A stretch of 64,000 bases of DNA from Desulfobacteraceae bacterium (lineage in GTDB: Bacteria > Desulfobacterota > Desulfobacteria > Desulfobacterales > Desulfosarcinaceae), in the NCBI GenBank assembly GCA_013003715.1, contig JABDIN010000007.1:22230-86229 (forward strand), given 5' to 3'. Positions 1 to 9,970 of this stretch are shown one piece after another. How positions within the stretch are numbered: position 1 is the stretch's first letter; each line of letters begins with the position of its first letter. The position numbers and the translations under genes were made by a program. A model generated the notes under the pieces. It made no database searches, was not told the origin of the DNA, and was given only the letters and a program-made list of their open reading frames with translations.

Positions 1-86
1 TGTACAGATCATGATCTCCGTATGAAACTGTAACGGTCTTGTAATAAAGCCACTATATCCGTCTGTGCTGTGCAGGAGACCTGTAA

Positions 87-2024
87 ATGATAAAGCATCT
101 ATCCCTGGGGAAGAAAATCGGCATCGGTTTTTCCATGTTGCTCGTTTTGGCCCTACTGGTCGGCTTGACCGGTTATGCGGCCTTGAAACGCGTCATTGCC
201 GGATCCGGTTTAAACCATTCCATCAACGGCATCCAACATGGTTTTGCATCTGCTAAGCAAAAAACAGACCAGTACATGTTGTATAATCATGCGGAAACAA
301 GGGGATACCAGAAGGAAGTCAAAAAGAGCCTGATTGAAGATTTAGAAAAGAGTGTCGCCGGTTTCAAGTCTATGAAGACCCGACCGGGCATCACCCACGC
401 TGAAATCAAGGCCATGGATGATGCCGGCAAGGACGTCACCTCATACATGTCCACTTTTCAGCAGTTCGACAGGATCGAATCTGAAAAGGAGATATTGTCA
501 TCAGAGATCACGAATACTTCAAAAAAACTGTCATCCGATATCGGGGAACTCAGTTTCTGGCATGAAGAGATGCTGAGCGCATGCAATTTCATGGCATCCT
601 ATGGTGAGGCCTACATAGACAGAAATACCGAAATCCGGTGGCAACGCCTGCATATAATGACAGTCCGGTTAGGAAAGGCCATTGAAGAGTGGCGCAAAAA
701 AATTGACAACAGCGATCAATTAAGGGTTGTGGGCCAGGACTTGGAAAAAGCGCACCAGCAGATCTCCCTGAAATTGGCTGAACATCAACAGCTGGTGGCC
801 GCGCAAAATGAAATGCTGCAGTCCATGAACCTTAGTAAAGAATCGTTAAACCGCCATCTGCGCGAGTTCGCTGATGCCAGCCGGTCCAAGATGATAGAGA
901 TCGAGCGGTTCTCTTTTTTGATCATCGCCATCGCCATAATGGCCGCCGTTGCCCTGGGTATTTTCTTCGGGCTCATCGCCACCCGCTCGATTGTCATGCC
1001 CATCAAGCACATCTCGGATAGCTTAAAAGATATCGCGCGAGGGGATGGGGATCTGACAATGCGACTGACGATAGACAGCCGGGATGAGATCGGTGTGCTC
1101 GCACGCTATTTCAACCAATTCATGGAAAAATTGCAAAAAATAATACAGGAAGTCGCGGAAAATGCGACTTCTCTGATCGGCGCTTCCGGCGGCCTGTTCG
1201 ATCTGTCCAACAAACTTTCCAGCGTATCCTCAAGCCTGTCCGACCGGTCAACTTCCGTGGCCGGTTCCGCAAAGGATATGAGCGCGCAGATGAATTCCGT
1301 TGCCGCAGCCAGCAAACAGGCCGCCGTCAATGTAAAAATGGTGGCGGCAGCGGTGGAAGAGATGACGGCCACCGTGAATCAAATTTCCAACAATACCGGA
1401 AATGCCCGCAGGGTGACGGCTAAAGCGGTTTCCCAGACCCAGGGAGCCTCCGAGAGAGTGGACGAGCTTGGACATGCCGCGAATGAAATCAATAAAGTCA
1501 CCGAGGTGATAACTGAAATCTCCGAACAAACAAACCTGCTGGCGTTGAACGCCACCATTGAAGCTGCACGGGCCGGTGAGGCAGGTAAAGGCTTCGCGGT
1601 TGTCGCAAATGAGATAAAAGCACTGGCCAGGCAAACGGCTGATGCCACAGGGGAAATAAAGGCCAAAATACAGAGTATTCAATCCACCACAGAGGGCACC
1701 GTCACCGAGATCGATCGCATAAAGAAGGTCATCACCGAAGTCGACGATATCGTCTCCACCATTGCCGCCGCCGTGGAAGAACAATCCGTCACCACCCGGG
1801 AAATCGCCGGCAACATCAATCAAGCCGCCAGAGGCATCGATGATGTAAATCAAAATGTAGCGGAAAGCTCGGAAACAGCAGAGATTATTGCCCAGGAAAT
1901 TAACCGCGTGGACCATGATGCGGCCCAGGTATCGGAAGAAAGCAATCAAACCAGCCTGAGTGCCGATCAGTTGTCAAAAATGGCTGAACTTCTCAAAAGT
2001 CTGGTCGGTCAGTTTAAAGTATAG
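87..2024 (+). CDS. Methyl-accepting chemotaxis protein
   Basis: Transmembrane chemoreceptor that would signal to CheA/CheW. A first membrane helix lies at about residues 12-33, followed by an all-helical periplasmic sensor of ~240 residues (size and helicity suit an HBM-type bimodular domain, which is inference). A second membrane helix is at about 275-297, then a HAMP domain ([20 protein letters not shown]) and the long coiled-coil signalling domain. The highly conserved hairpin tip [19 protein letters not shown] is present. A GGAG ribosome site precedes the ATG. The last residues have no CheR-docking pentapeptide. No other chemotaxis gene is adjacent, so it is an orphan receptor. The ligand cannot be told from sequence. 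Confidence 0.95.
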   Translation: MIKHLSLGKKIGIGFSMLLVLALLVGLTGYAALKRVIAGSGLNHSINGIQHGFASAKQKTDQYMLYNHAETRGYQKEVKKSLIEDLEKSVAGFKSMKTRPGITHAEIKAMDDAGKDVTSYMSTFQQFDRIESEKEILSSEITNTSKKLSSDIGELSFWHEEMLSACNFMASYGEAYIDRNTEIRWQRLHIMTVRLGKAIEEWRKKIDNSDQLRVVGQDLEKAHQQISLKLAEHQQLVAAQNEMLQSMNLSKESLNRHLREFADASRSKMIEIERFSFLIIAIAIMAAVALGIFFGLIATRSIVMPIKHISDSLKDIARGDGDLTMRLTIDSRDEIGVLARYFNQFMEKLQKIIQEVAENATSLIGASGGLFDLSNKLSSVSSSLSDRSTSVAGSAKDMSAQMNSVAAASKQAAVNVKMVAAAVEEMTATVNQISNNTGNARRVTAKAVSQTQGASERVDELGHAANEINKVTEVITEISEQTNLLALNATIEAARAGEAGKGFAVVANEIKALARQTADATGEIKAKIQSIQSTTEGTVTEIDRIKKVITEVDDIVSTIAAAVEEQSVTTREIAGNINQAARGIDDVNQNVAESSETAEIIAQEINRVDHDAAQVSEESNQTSLSADQLSKMAELLKSLVGQFKV

Positions 2025-2155
2025 CCCGTGGGCGAAAAAAAAACTAATTTTTACAATAGAAAACTTGCAAAAAGATAAGGAAGTGGGTAAGTGTACCCGT
2101 GATCGTCTAACCGTTCAAGTTAACCGCAGATCCGGATCCCCATCGGAGGTTACCA

Positions 2156-2662
2156 ATGCAAAGCAAGCCCAATCTACTCATCCGTGCCCTCGTGGCGCTT
2201 GTCATATTCGCATCAATTGTGTTTTTCCACATGGGTGTACACGCCTTGGAGCTCACGCTGGCATGGGATAAAAACAATCAAGCAGAAGAGATCATATGCT
2301 ATAAAATCTATTGGTCACGCCAGCCCTTCAGCACTGCAACCAAACCGGATTCACCGCATTCCTGCATGGAAGTGCCGGTGGGATTCTTGGATGCCTCTGA
2401 CGAGCTTGATGTTGCCGGTGATATCGACGAAAACACGGCCGTGTATGGTATAACCCTCGATGACCTTCAACCGCACGAGACGTATCACATTGCCGTAACA
2501 GCCGTAAGCCCGGAATCGGAGAGCAGAATTTCGAATTGTATTGAAGTCGATGCCGAGGGGAACATGATCAGCAACGGGATGACATCTAAAAATTCAGGTA
2601 TGGGCGGCGGCTCCGGCGGAGCCGGGGTCGGCGGCAGCTGTTTTATACAATCCGTTAAATAG
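2156..2662 (+). CDS. Secreted fibronectin-III-like protein with Gly-rich CFI tail
   Basis: Exported 168-residue protein. An N-terminal signal peptide (residues ~8-31, probable cleavage after VHA) precedes one beta-sandwich domain with Fn3-like features (LTLAWDKN, CYKIYWS, THE-type strand ending YHIAVTAV). The C-terminus is a Gly-rich linker ending GGAGVGGSCFIQSVK. This resembles the start of the Gly-rich CFIATAAYG tail found on many deltaproteobacterial surface proteins, but stops four residues after CFI. A CGGAGG ribosome site supports this start. It lies 130 bp after the chemoreceptor and may be independent of it. Function unknown; a surface or periplasmic binding role is inference. Confidence 0.75.
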   Translation: MQSKPNLLIRALVALVIFASIVFFHMGVHALELTLAWDKNNQAEEIICYKIYWSRQPFSTATKPDSPHSCMEVPVGFLDASDELDVAGDIDENTAVYGITLDDLQPHETYHIAVTAVSPESESRISNCIEVDAEGNMISNGMTSKNSGMGGGSGGAGVGGSCFIQSVK

Positions 2663-2705
2663 CGTACATCCAGAGATAGCATCCCACATTCCGACCGTCC
2701 ATTCG

Positions 2706-3359
2706 TTACAATCCCATATCCGCGTTTATCATCACTATTTTTATCCGTCCCCTGGGAAATGATTTTTCGATGATCGACCAGGTATTGCAAATGCGGTCCG
2801 GGCTGCTGCACTCCTCGCACCTGGCGGTTTTCACACAAGGCGTCTTTTTATCCAGCCGCATGGCATTCACTGGAGCTGTATAATTTTTGATCCGTTGCAT
2901 TGCCGCCGGTATATCCGGTACGATCTTATTCCGCCCCACAAACAGCAGTACATTTTTGGGCCCGAAGGTCAACGCGCCGACACGATTGCCGATCATGTCC
3001 AGATTCACCAACCGGCCATCCTCTGTAAGGGCATTGGTACCGGTAATAAACAAATCCACGAAGAGTGCCTGCTTTCGCCGATCCAGCCCTTCCTCCGGCG
3101 TTACGCTTTTATCATAAGTATCGATAATATCCAGGTCCTCATTGTTTTTCAGGACGTTATACAACTCCGTGGAAGTGAATGTCATGGATCCGCCCCAGGA
3201 GAGACTCGTCGGATTCAAGTCGGGTATGATCGTGTCGAGCGCCAGTTTCCTGGCCTGGTGCGGTGAATCGGTGATATAGGCATCAAAATGATTTTTCTCC
3301 AACACTTTTTGCACCTGACGCAAGCGCAAGGTCCAATAGTGATCAATGGGTTTCTCCAT
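2706..3359 (-). CDS. LUD-domain (LutC/YkgG-like) protein
   Basis: Lactate-utilisation-domain protein of about 217 residues. The LUD core is visible: SWGGSMTF, the acidic stretch DLFITGTNALTEDGRLVNLD, and GNRVGALTFGPKNVLLFVGRNKIV. The C-terminus has Cys residues (CVKTARCEECSSPDRIC) that look like a metal or Fe-S site, as in the stand-alone DUF162 proteins of anaerobes. I chose the start at MEKPIDHYW; an ORF extends 11 codons upstream but without an improved start signal. LutC proteins partner LutA/LutB in lactate oxidation, but neither is adjacent, so the role here is unclear. It converges on the Fn3-like gene. Confidence 0.85.
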   Translation of the reverse strand: MEKPIDHYWTLRLRQVQKVLEKNHFDAYITDSPHQARKLALDTIIPDLNPTSLSWGGSMTFTSTELYNVLKNNEDLDIIDTYDKSVTPEEGLDRRKQALFVDLFITGTNALTEDGRLVNLDMIGNRVGALTFGPKNVLLFVGRNKIVPDIPAAMQRIKNYTAPVNAMRLDKKTPCVKTARCEECSSPDRICNTWSIIEKSFPRGRIKIVMINADMGL

Positions 3360-3735
3360 CACATGTCTCCGTTCGTCATGTTTCGGCTGCAATAGTTCAT
3401 AAAATTAGGATGAAGCGAAATCGCGGATTTTCTTTAATCAATTAGTGTCCATACAGGATTCAGTGTTGGGGGTAAATATAAATCTGGGGATGTGTGGGCC
3501 GATTGCATGGAGATAAGCCGCATTATCAAACATGCGGTCACCCCGGGGGAGGTTCTGTGTAAAGCGCTATAATTTGAGTAGCTTGTAATGGTATTGTTCG
3601 ACAAATAGATATATACAAAACAAGGGCGACTATGATATTTATATGGTTTTGGCAATGAAGGTGCTGTTGTGTATCAATGGATGATACGCAACCGCTGCGA
3701 GTCTGTTACCCAACGTCAAACCCATCGGCGGTACT
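3360..3735. other. Intergenic region, no gene seen
   Basis: 376 bp between the divergently transcribed LUD and eboD-like genes. Short open frames exist (for example 3434-3655 on the minus strand) but have no recognisable domain or ribosome site. It must hold the promoters of both neighbours; a TATAAT hexamer at 3568-3573 has no good -35 partner. Confidence 0.5.
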
Positions 3736-4887
3736 ATGATTCTGAAACAAAAATTCAGTGTGATGTTTGAATACAATGTGGTTTACACCAGCAACCTGTT
3801 TTCAATTAAAAACACTGCACTTAAAAAAATATTCAATCAGGCACAAAATCCCCGGGTGATGATTTTCGTGGATGAAAATGTGGCCTCGTCATTTCCACTG
3901 CTGCAATCGGATATAATGGATTGGGCGACCCATCATCAGCAGGTGATGGAAGTGGTGACACCCATAGGAATTATACCCGGCGGCGAAAAAATTAAAAACG
4001 GCCTCCACCACGTTGAAGCCATGATTGCATCCATGGCTGAAGCCAACTTGTGCCGGCATTCCTATGTTATGGTTATCGGCGGGGGTGCGGTGTTGGATGC
4101 CGCCGGCTTTGCGGCGTCCATATTTCATCGCGGTATTCGGCAGATCCGTGTCCCTACTACGGTGCTAAGCCAGGACGATTCAGCCGTGGGCGTTAAAAAT
4201 GGTGTAAACTACAATGGGTTAAAAAACCTGTACGGCAGTTTTTTCCCACCCGAAGCCGTCATTATCGATGATCGTTTCTTAAGCACATTGAACTTGCGTG
4301 ATATCCGTTCCGGTGTGGCGGAGGCATATAAAGTTGCCGTCATCAAAGATGCTGAGCTGTATGATTACATCCGTACCAATACGCAGGCGATAAAGGATTG
4401 TAATCCTGAAATCATTTCACAGCTCGTCCAACGGAGTTCAAAACTCCACCTGGATCACATTCGCACCGGTGGGGATCCCTTTGAGCGAGGCTCATCAAGA
4501 CCCCTGGATTTCGGTCACTGGTCAGCGCACAAACTCGAAGTGATGACCGGCAACGACCTTCGTCATGGTGAAGCTGTCGCCATCGGCATGGCCATGGACC
4601 TGTATTGCGCAGCACTGCTGGGAATGCTGAATATGAACTTAGCCGAAGAGATGTTGTTTACGCTGGCGGATTGCGGGCTGGCACTCTGGCATCCGGCCAT
4701 CGACAGCCGCAATAACGCCGGTGAACTTGAAATTCTGGAAGGCCTTCGGGATTTTCAGGAACATCTGGGGGGAGAGCTTACCCTGGCCATGCCGGTCGAA
4801 ATCGGGCGTTGCCTGGATTGCCATGATCTACCGGCTGAAATTGTGGAAAAAGCGGTAACGCTCATGAAAAAGAATTTTCAACCGTGA
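3736..4887 (+). CDS. eboD: 3-dehydroquinate synthase-like protein, EboD type
   Basis: Member of the AroB/iron-alcohol-dehydrogenase fold: NAD-binding GGGAVLDAAGF, then RVPTTVLSQDDSAVGVKNG, the SGVAEAYKVAVI segment and the metal-binding LDFGHWSAHKLE and LRHGEAVAIGM histidines. It overlaps the next gene by four bases (GTGA), and that gene is an EboE-type protein. This makes it the ebo-cluster paralogue rather than the shikimate-pathway AroB. Ebo proteins are linked to moving a precursor metabolite to the periplasm in cyanobacteria; the substrate here is unknown. No strong ribosome site is seen before the ATG. An ordinary AroB role cannot be excluded. Confidence 0.82.
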   Translation: MILKQKFSVMFEYNVVYTSNLFSIKNTALKKIFNQAQNPRVMIFVDENVASSFPLLQSDIMDWATHHQQVMEVVTPIGIIPGGEKIKNGLHHVEAMIASMAEANLCRHSYVMVIGGGAVLDAAGFAASIFHRGIRQIRVPTTVLSQDDSAVGVKNGVNYNGLKNLYGSFFPPEAVIIDDRFLSTLNLRDIRSGVAEAYKVAVIKDAELYDYIRTNTQAIKDCNPEIISQLVQRSSKLHLDHIRTGGDPFERGSSRPLDFGHWSAHKLEVMTGNDLRHGEAVAIGMAMDLYCAALLGMLNMNLAEEMLFTLADCGLALWHPAIDSRNNAGELEILEGLRDFQEHLGGELTLAMPVEIGRCLDCHDLPAEIVEKAVTLMKKNFQP

Positions 4888-5993
4888 AGATCGGGGACGT
4901 CCATTTAGGCTTTTGCACCAATATTTATACCGGTGGCGACTGGGAACAAATCCGCGGACAATGCCTCGAACATATACCCATTGTAAAGGCCGGGGTATCT
5001 CCGGACGCCGAGCTTGGCTTCGGCCTGTGGCTGCCGGCCCATGCCGTAGCAGGCATGGCGGCAGATGCTGACAGCTTCAAACAGGCGCTGAAAGACCGGG
5101 GAATTTATATATTCACTGTTAATGCCTTCCCCTATGACAAATTTCATTCCGGTATTGTAAAGGAGAAGGTTTATTTTCCGGATTGGTCGTCTGCCAGGCG
5201 GGTCGCTTATACCTGTGAAATGGCCGATCTCCTGGCATTCGTCCTGCCATCAGGTGTTGCCGGCTCTATTAGCACCGTACCGGTCACCTACGGGAAGACA
5301 TGCCCTTCGGATGCCCAAAAAAACATTTTGAAAACCGCCGCACATTTTCAAAAAATAGAATCAACCACCGGTCGCTTCATCCAATTGGCATTGGAGCCTG
5401 AACCGGATTGTTATCTTGAATCCATCGATGAGTGTCTGGCCTTTTTTGACGATCTTCACCGGATGGATCGTGATCTCACGCAACGCTATCTGGGGGTGTG
5501 TGTCGATACCTGCCATCTGGCGGTGGGATTTGAATCGCCGGCAGCCGGTATAGAGCGATTGGCCGAGGCCGGCATCAATATAGGCAAAATCCAACTCTCG
5601 TCCGCCTTGGTGTATACGAACGATGCCGGGAACAAACCGGAGGTCATCTCGAATTTTGATGATGGCAGGTTCCTGCACCAGACACGAATCAACCAGAATG
5701 GCAGAATCACATCATATGGGGACCTGCCCGAGGCATCACACAAAATGACAGCCGGTGAATGGCGGATTCACTACCATGTACCACTCCATTATGTCGGGGA
5801 TGGACACAGGCTCGGAACGACAATAGCGTCATTGGATCAACACTTTTTCAACACGGCGGCGCAGGTGTGCCGGCATTTTGAAATTGAGACATACACCTTT
5901 ACGCTATTGCCCGGACAAAAGATGGATATTGACCAATCGATAATCCGCGAGTTCGAATTTGCACTCTCCGCAATGGGCTCCATGGGACCTTGA
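4884..5993 (+). CDS. eboE: Metabolite traffic protein EboE-like (TIM-barrel)
   Basis: Xylose-isomerase-like TIM-barrel protein of 369 residues that matches the EboE pattern as I know it: LGFCTNIYTGGDW near the N-terminus, GFGLWLPAHA, FTVNAFPYDKFH, VYFPDW, PSGVAGSISTVPVTYG, LEPEPDCY, and CVDTCHLAVGFE. It starts with GTG inside the eboD stop (GTGA overlap), implying translational coupling. Other ebo genes (eboA, B, C, F) are absent from this window, so this is a minimal D-E pair. The reaction is not known; in cyanobacteria the cluster is implicated in scytonemin precursor export. Confidence 0.82.
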   Translation: MKIGDVHLGFCTNIYTGGDWEQIRGQCLEHIPIVKAGVSPDAELGFGLWLPAHAVAGMAADADSFKQALKDRGIYIFTVNAFPYDKFHSGIVKEKVYFPDWSSARRVAYTCEMADLLAFVLPSGVAGSISTVPVTYGKTCPSDAQKNILKTAAHFQKIESTTGRFIQLALEPEPDCYLESIDECLAFFDDLHRMDRDLTQRYLGVCVDTCHLAVGFESPAAGIERLAEAGINIGKIQLSSALVYTNDAGNKPEVISNFDDGRFLHQTRINQNGRITSYGDLPEASHKMTAGEWRIHYHVPLHYVGDGHRLGTTIASLDQHFFNTAAQVCRHFEIETYTFTLLPGQKMDIDQSIIREFEFALSAMGSMGP

Positions 5994-6264
5994 AATTTGG
6001 ACCTAAATCCCGGGATTTCGGAAATGCCGACGATCAGCCGTGTCCATTCGGCATACGCTGATGGCCCACAAATTGCTTGTCTACCACAATGGGTGTTATA
6101 ACGATTGACACCCGGCCGGGGTTGACCGTATAACCCCGGGATAAACAAGCGTTCAGATTCTATCATTGTGCCGTTTCATGTCCCGGGAAAGTGTCTGTGA
6201 GCCTGCATGCGCTCGATATCAGCGAGATATGACAATAGTGATGATCGCCTAAAAAGGAAAACCC

Positions 6265-7425
6265 ATGACATACCCCAAAATCTTATTCGTGGATGATGAT
6301 AACGATATTTTGTCAATGGTCCACAAGTATTTGACGTCCAAAGGCTACAATACCAAAATCGTGGACAACGGCCTTACAGCACTTGGTCTGGTCAAAGATG
6401 AAGGATACGACATTGTGTTCACGGATTTCAAGATGCCGGAATTCAGTGGATTGGAGTTATTGGCGGCGATTAAAAAATATCGGCCGGAAACGGAGGTCAT
6501 CATCGTTACCGGTTATGCAACCATGGAATCCGCCATTGAGGCCATGAAATACGGCAGCTATGACTATCTGCAAAAACCGTTTAAACTGGATCACCTGAAG
6601 CTCATCATCGATAGAATCGCGGAAGAGCGAAAAATCCAGGATAAAAACAAACTCATTCGCAAACGCGCACGATCCCGCCACCGATTCGGCGATCTCTTGG
6701 GGATGAGCCCGAAAATGCAGGAAATATATGAATTGATCGAAACCTTGCGGATGGAGAACCCGATGATTCTCATTCAGGGGGAATCCGGGACCGGCAAGGA
6801 ACTGGTGGCCAGAACCATACATGCCGAGAGCAGTCGAAAGGACAAACCGTTTATACCGTTAAATTGCAATAGTATCGGTGACGACTTTCCGGTGGATAAA
6901 CTGCAGGAGCATGTCCAGGGGCTCGTGCAAACCGCCATGGGCGGCACAATTTACCTAGACGAAATTTCCGAGCTTGCCTCAAGTCTGAGGCTCAAGCTGC
7001 TGCAAACACTCGAAGCCGAAAAAAAGAATACCCGGAAAGACGCCACGGACGTACGTATCATCGCAGCCACCCAAAAGGAGCTGGAAGATATCATCAAGAG
7101 CGGCGCCTTAAAAAAGGACATCATCAATTTACTGAATGCGGTGTTCATTAAACTCCCCCCCCTGCGGGAACGCAAAGAAGATATATGCCTGTTGATCAAT
7201 CACTTTTTTCATAAAATTGCCTGTGATCATGACCAGAAGGTGTTGAATGTCACACCGGAAACCCTGGATATCTTATTGAGCTATCATTGGCCCGGCAATC
7301 TGATTCAACTCCAAAATGTCTTCGAACGCGCCTATGCGCTCAATGTCGAATCCAGCATTCAACCGGAGGACCTGCCTGCGGAAATCCGCACATTCAGTGA
7401 AATATCCAAAGCAAGGCAGGACTGA
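6265..7425 (+). CDS. NtrC-like response regulator lacking GAFTGA and DNA-binding domain
   Basis: The receiver domain (residues 5-120) is intact: acidic VDDD triad, phospho-acceptor Asp54 in FTDFKMP and Lys in LQKPF. The following AAA+ domain keeps Walker A (GESGTGKE) and Walker B (GTIYLDEI). Where the sigma-54-contact loop GAFTGA should be, the protein jumps from CNSIGDDFPVDKLQ to GLVQTAMGG without it. The usual arginine-finger segment (FRxDLYYRLN) reads LKKDIINLLNAV. The C-terminus ends soon after the AAA+ lid with no Fis-type helix-turn-helix. So it cannot be a classical enhancer-binding protein and may act as a phospho-dependent scaffold. Ribosome site AAAAGGA precedes the ATG. Confidence 0.85.
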   Translation: MTYPKILFVDDDNDILSMVHKYLTSKGYNTKIVDNGLTALGLVKDEGYDIVFTDFKMPEFSGLELLAAIKKYRPETEVIIVTGYATMESAIEAMKYGSYDYLQKPFKLDHLKLIIDRIAEERKIQDKNKLIRKRARSRHRFGDLLGMSPKMQEIYELIETLRMENPMILIQGESGTGKELVARTIHAESSRKDKPFIPLNCNSIGDDFPVDKLQEHVQGLVQTAMGGTIYLDEISELASSLRLKLLQTLEAEKKNTRKDATDVRIIAATQKELEDIIKSGALKKDIINLLNAVFIKLPPLRERKEDICLLINHFFHKIACDHDQKVLNVTPETLDILLSYHWPGNLIQLQNVFERAYALNVESSIQPEDLPAEIRTFSEISKARQD

Positions 7426-7468
7426 GCAGGCGTTATGCTAAACCGCGTCCGCCCCCGGGCCACCACGG

Positions 7469-9127
7469 ATGTTGCCCCCCGTGCCTGAGATCCTGCTTGT
7501 CCAGCCCCCTGTCCGGGACTTTTACATGACCCGGAAGCGATCCATTCCCTATGGCCTGGCCTGTATTGCCGCCGCACTGCTCAAGGCGGAATTCAGCGTG
7601 GAGATCATAGATGCACTGGCCACCGGAAAAACCAGAAACATTGCATTGCCGGAACCGATGACGTATCTGTTGCCGATTTACGGCCGCCACGACCGTTCCC
7701 CTTTCGGGCTCTTCCACCAATACAAACACTTCGGTTACAGTTACGAACACCTCGCCGGTCTGGTCGCCGAATCCGGTGCCTGGCTGGTGGGCATTTCATC
7801 CCTGTTCAGCGCGTATAGCGATGAAGCCTTGATTACCGCCGTAGCCGTTAAAAAGGCAGCCCCGAATTGTAAAATCGTCCTTGGCGGACATCATCCCACG
7901 GTATTGCCCGAATCCGCAATCTCCAATCCGGCGGTGGATTTCGTCTTGCGTGGAGATGGGGAAATCGCCATGCCCCGGCTTGCATCTGTATTGAAAAGCG
8001 GCGGGGATATCGGAACGGTTCCAGGCATTTGCTACAGGGACTCCGGCGGGCAGGTGCACATATCCGCACCCGCTGTCCTGGCGGATCTGGACGCTGCCCC
8101 CATACCGGCCATCAGCCTGACGAACGGCCGTTATTACCGCCGCCGCAAAAAAACATCAGCTGTGGTTACGGCCTCCCGCGGCTGCCCCTTGGCCTGCAGT
8201 TATTGCGCCGTGGGGGCCGGTTCCGACTACCCCTACCGGCGAAGAACGGTTTCCGCGGTCATGTCGGAACTGGAGGTGTTGTTCGACAACCATGACGTTG
8301 GCTTCATTGATTTTGAGGATGAAAATATCTCATTGGATTCCCGCTGGTTTCTGGAACTCCTCACCATCATTACCAAACGCTATGGAAGCCGGAATATCGA
8401 ACTTCGGGCCATGAACGGGCTCTTTCCCCCATCGTTGAACCGTAAGGTAATCGCGGCCATGAAAGCTGCCGGATTCAAAACCCTCAATCTCTCGCTGGGG
8501 ACCATATGTCCGGAACAAAGCCGGCGGTTCAAACGGCCGGATGTTCGCCCTGCATTTGAAAAAGTCATCACCATTGTCCAAGAGATGGGTATGGATGCGG
8601 TGGGATACATGATCACCGGCGCTCCGGATCAAACAGCCGAGACCAGCCTCGCAGACCTCATTTATCTGGCCGGTCAGCGTGTCTTGATCGGCACTTCCAT
8701 ATATTATCCGGCACCGGGCAGTATGGATTATCACCGTTGCCTGGAATTGGGTCTGCTGCCCGGATCTTTTTCACTGATGCGATCCAGTGTCTTTCCGATT
8801 GCCCATAAAATCGACCGCATATCCGCGGCCACCCTGCTCCGATTATCCAGAATCGTGAACTTTATCAAACACCTGATCGATCGAGGCATCGCTATTCCGA
8901 CACCAACAAAATGCGATAAACACACGATACCGATGGAAAATCGTGAAGAGGCCGGCGGTCATCTGCTCTCCTGGTTTCTACACGACGGTCGGATTCGGGG
9001 GGTTGAACCCAGCGGCAAAATTTTCGATCATAAAATTGATCAAGAGTTGACCATCTCATTTGTAGGGAAGCTCAAAAAGAAGGATATCCGGGGAGTAGCC
9101 TCAGCGATATCCCGTCGGTTACCATGA
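7469..9127 (+). CDS. B12-binding-domain radical SAM protein
   Basis: 552 residues. An N-terminal cobalamin-binding Rossmann domain starts PEILLVQPPVRDF and carries SWLVGISSLF and KIVLGGHHPTVLPE-type segments. It is followed by a radical SAM domain with the Cys triad in RGCPLACSYCA (CxxxCxxC). The C-terminal part has a YYPAPGS segment typical of the BchE/HpnJ class. Such enzymes do methylations or cyclisations on unactivated carbon; the substrate is unknown. It starts 44 bp after the degenerate response regulator on the same strand, so co-transcription with it is likely, and eboDE are just upstream. Confidence 0.88.
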   Translation: MLPPVPEILLVQPPVRDFYMTRKRSIPYGLACIAAALLKAEFSVEIIDALATGKTRNIALPEPMTYLLPIYGRHDRSPFGLFHQYKHFGYSYEHLAGLVAESGAWLVGISSLFSAYSDEALITAVAVKKAAPNCKIVLGGHHPTVLPESAISNPAVDFVLRGDGEIAMPRLASVLKSGGDIGTVPGICYRDSGGQVHISAPAVLADLDAAPIPAISLTNGRYYRRRKKTSAVVTASRGCPLACSYCAVGAGSDYPYRRRTVSAVMSELEVLFDNHDVGFIDFEDENISLDSRWFLELLTIITKRYGSRNIELRAMNGLFPPSLNRKVIAAMKAAGFKTLNLSLGTICPEQSRRFKRPDVRPAFEKVITIVQEMGMDAVGYMITGAPDQTAETSLADLIYLAGQRVLIGTSIYYPAPGSMDYHRCLELGLLPGSFSLMRSSVFPIAHKIDRISAATLLRLSRIVNFIKHLIDRGIAIPTPTKCDKHTIPMENREEAGGHLLSWFLHDGRIRGVEPSGKIFDHKIDQELTISFVGKLKKKDIRGVASAISRRLP

Positions 9128-9195
9128 CCAGATGAGGTGGTGCGCCCCCGGCCGTTTGGTCCGACGGATAACCCGGTCACATCACCTGGCCATGA

Positions 9196-9762
9196 TCATC
9201 GCTCCGTTGGACCGGATCCGTTCAAGCGTTCCGGCAATTCGTCAGGCGTGTAGGTCAGATTGGAAAAAAGCCGAGCTTCAAGTCCCCTGGTTTTGTCCCA
9301 CAGGTGGAAAACCCGTTGACGATCGCATAGCGTTTTGCCATACCTTTTCAGTATGTACTCCATTCGAACCGGTAGAGACACGATCCGATCATGCAAAACC
9401 CGCTTGTCTGAATAATTTACGATTTCGGCTTCAGTAAGCGATTCCGAGCTTAAATAGTCATCCAGAACAACATGTTGCCGGATAATCGTGCCGACTTCCG
9501 AGAATCCCAGCTCTTCGACAAGAAGGGCGCCGGTTTGGGCATGATTTTCCCCTGTGTCGAAACTTCGGGTCTTGGTGATATCATGCAGCAGAGCACCGGC
9601 TTGAACCACGACACGGTTCAGACGCAAGCCGTTGTGACGGGCAAGTTCATCCGCCAAATGGCAGGCCACACGGCATACCTGCTCGGAATGACTCACAATA
9701 TGCTTCATCATCCGCATATTGGCCATTAATTTCCGGCACTCTTTCAGGGTGGGGATGTTCAT
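9196..9762 (-). CDS. HD-domain metal-dependent phosphohydrolase
   Basis: 188 residues. HD superfamily ligands are visible in order: His in HIVSHSEQV, the paired His-Asp in GALLHDITK, His in NHAQTGALL, the second helix His in IIRQHVVLDD, and the late Asp in NYSDKRV. This fits the HDIG/YfbR-like single-domain phosphohydrolases that act on nucleotides or phosphorylated small molecules; the substrate is not predictable. It is on the opposite strand to its neighbours and converges on the radical SAM gene, with a 69 bp gap. A purine-rich site precedes the ATG. Confidence 0.85.
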   Translation of the reverse strand: MNIPTLKECRKLMANMRMMKHIVSHSEQVCRVACHLADELARHNGLRLNRVVVQAGALLHDITKTRSFDTGENHAQTGALLVEELGFSEVGTIIRQHVVLDDYLSSESLTEAEIVNYSDKRVLHDRIVSLPVRMEYILKRYGKTLCDRQRVFHLWDKTRGLEARLFSNLTYTPDELPERLNGSGPTER

Positions 9763-9970
9763 CCTGCCGACCTTGCTAAGGGGTTGTCATCGAACGAAGA
9801 ATAGGAATATCTCTTTCCATTTGTCAAATTTTAAAGTATGAGAAAACCCCATATCATCGACCGCTGCGACAAATGATGGGAGTGGACCGATCCCGACAAC
9901 AGCGCCAGATGTTTATTTCTTGAATTAGGAAAATCCGTAATCTGAACATGCGGACCAGGAGATCATCAGT

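Noticed and set aside
1248..1949. 233-residue minus-strand ORF
   Set aside because: Antisense to the chemoreceptor signalling domain; composition is that of a reversed helical repeat and no domain is seen.
3434..3655. 73-residue minus-strand ORF between LUD and eboD genes
   Set aside because: No ribosome site, no domain, odd amino-acid make-up.
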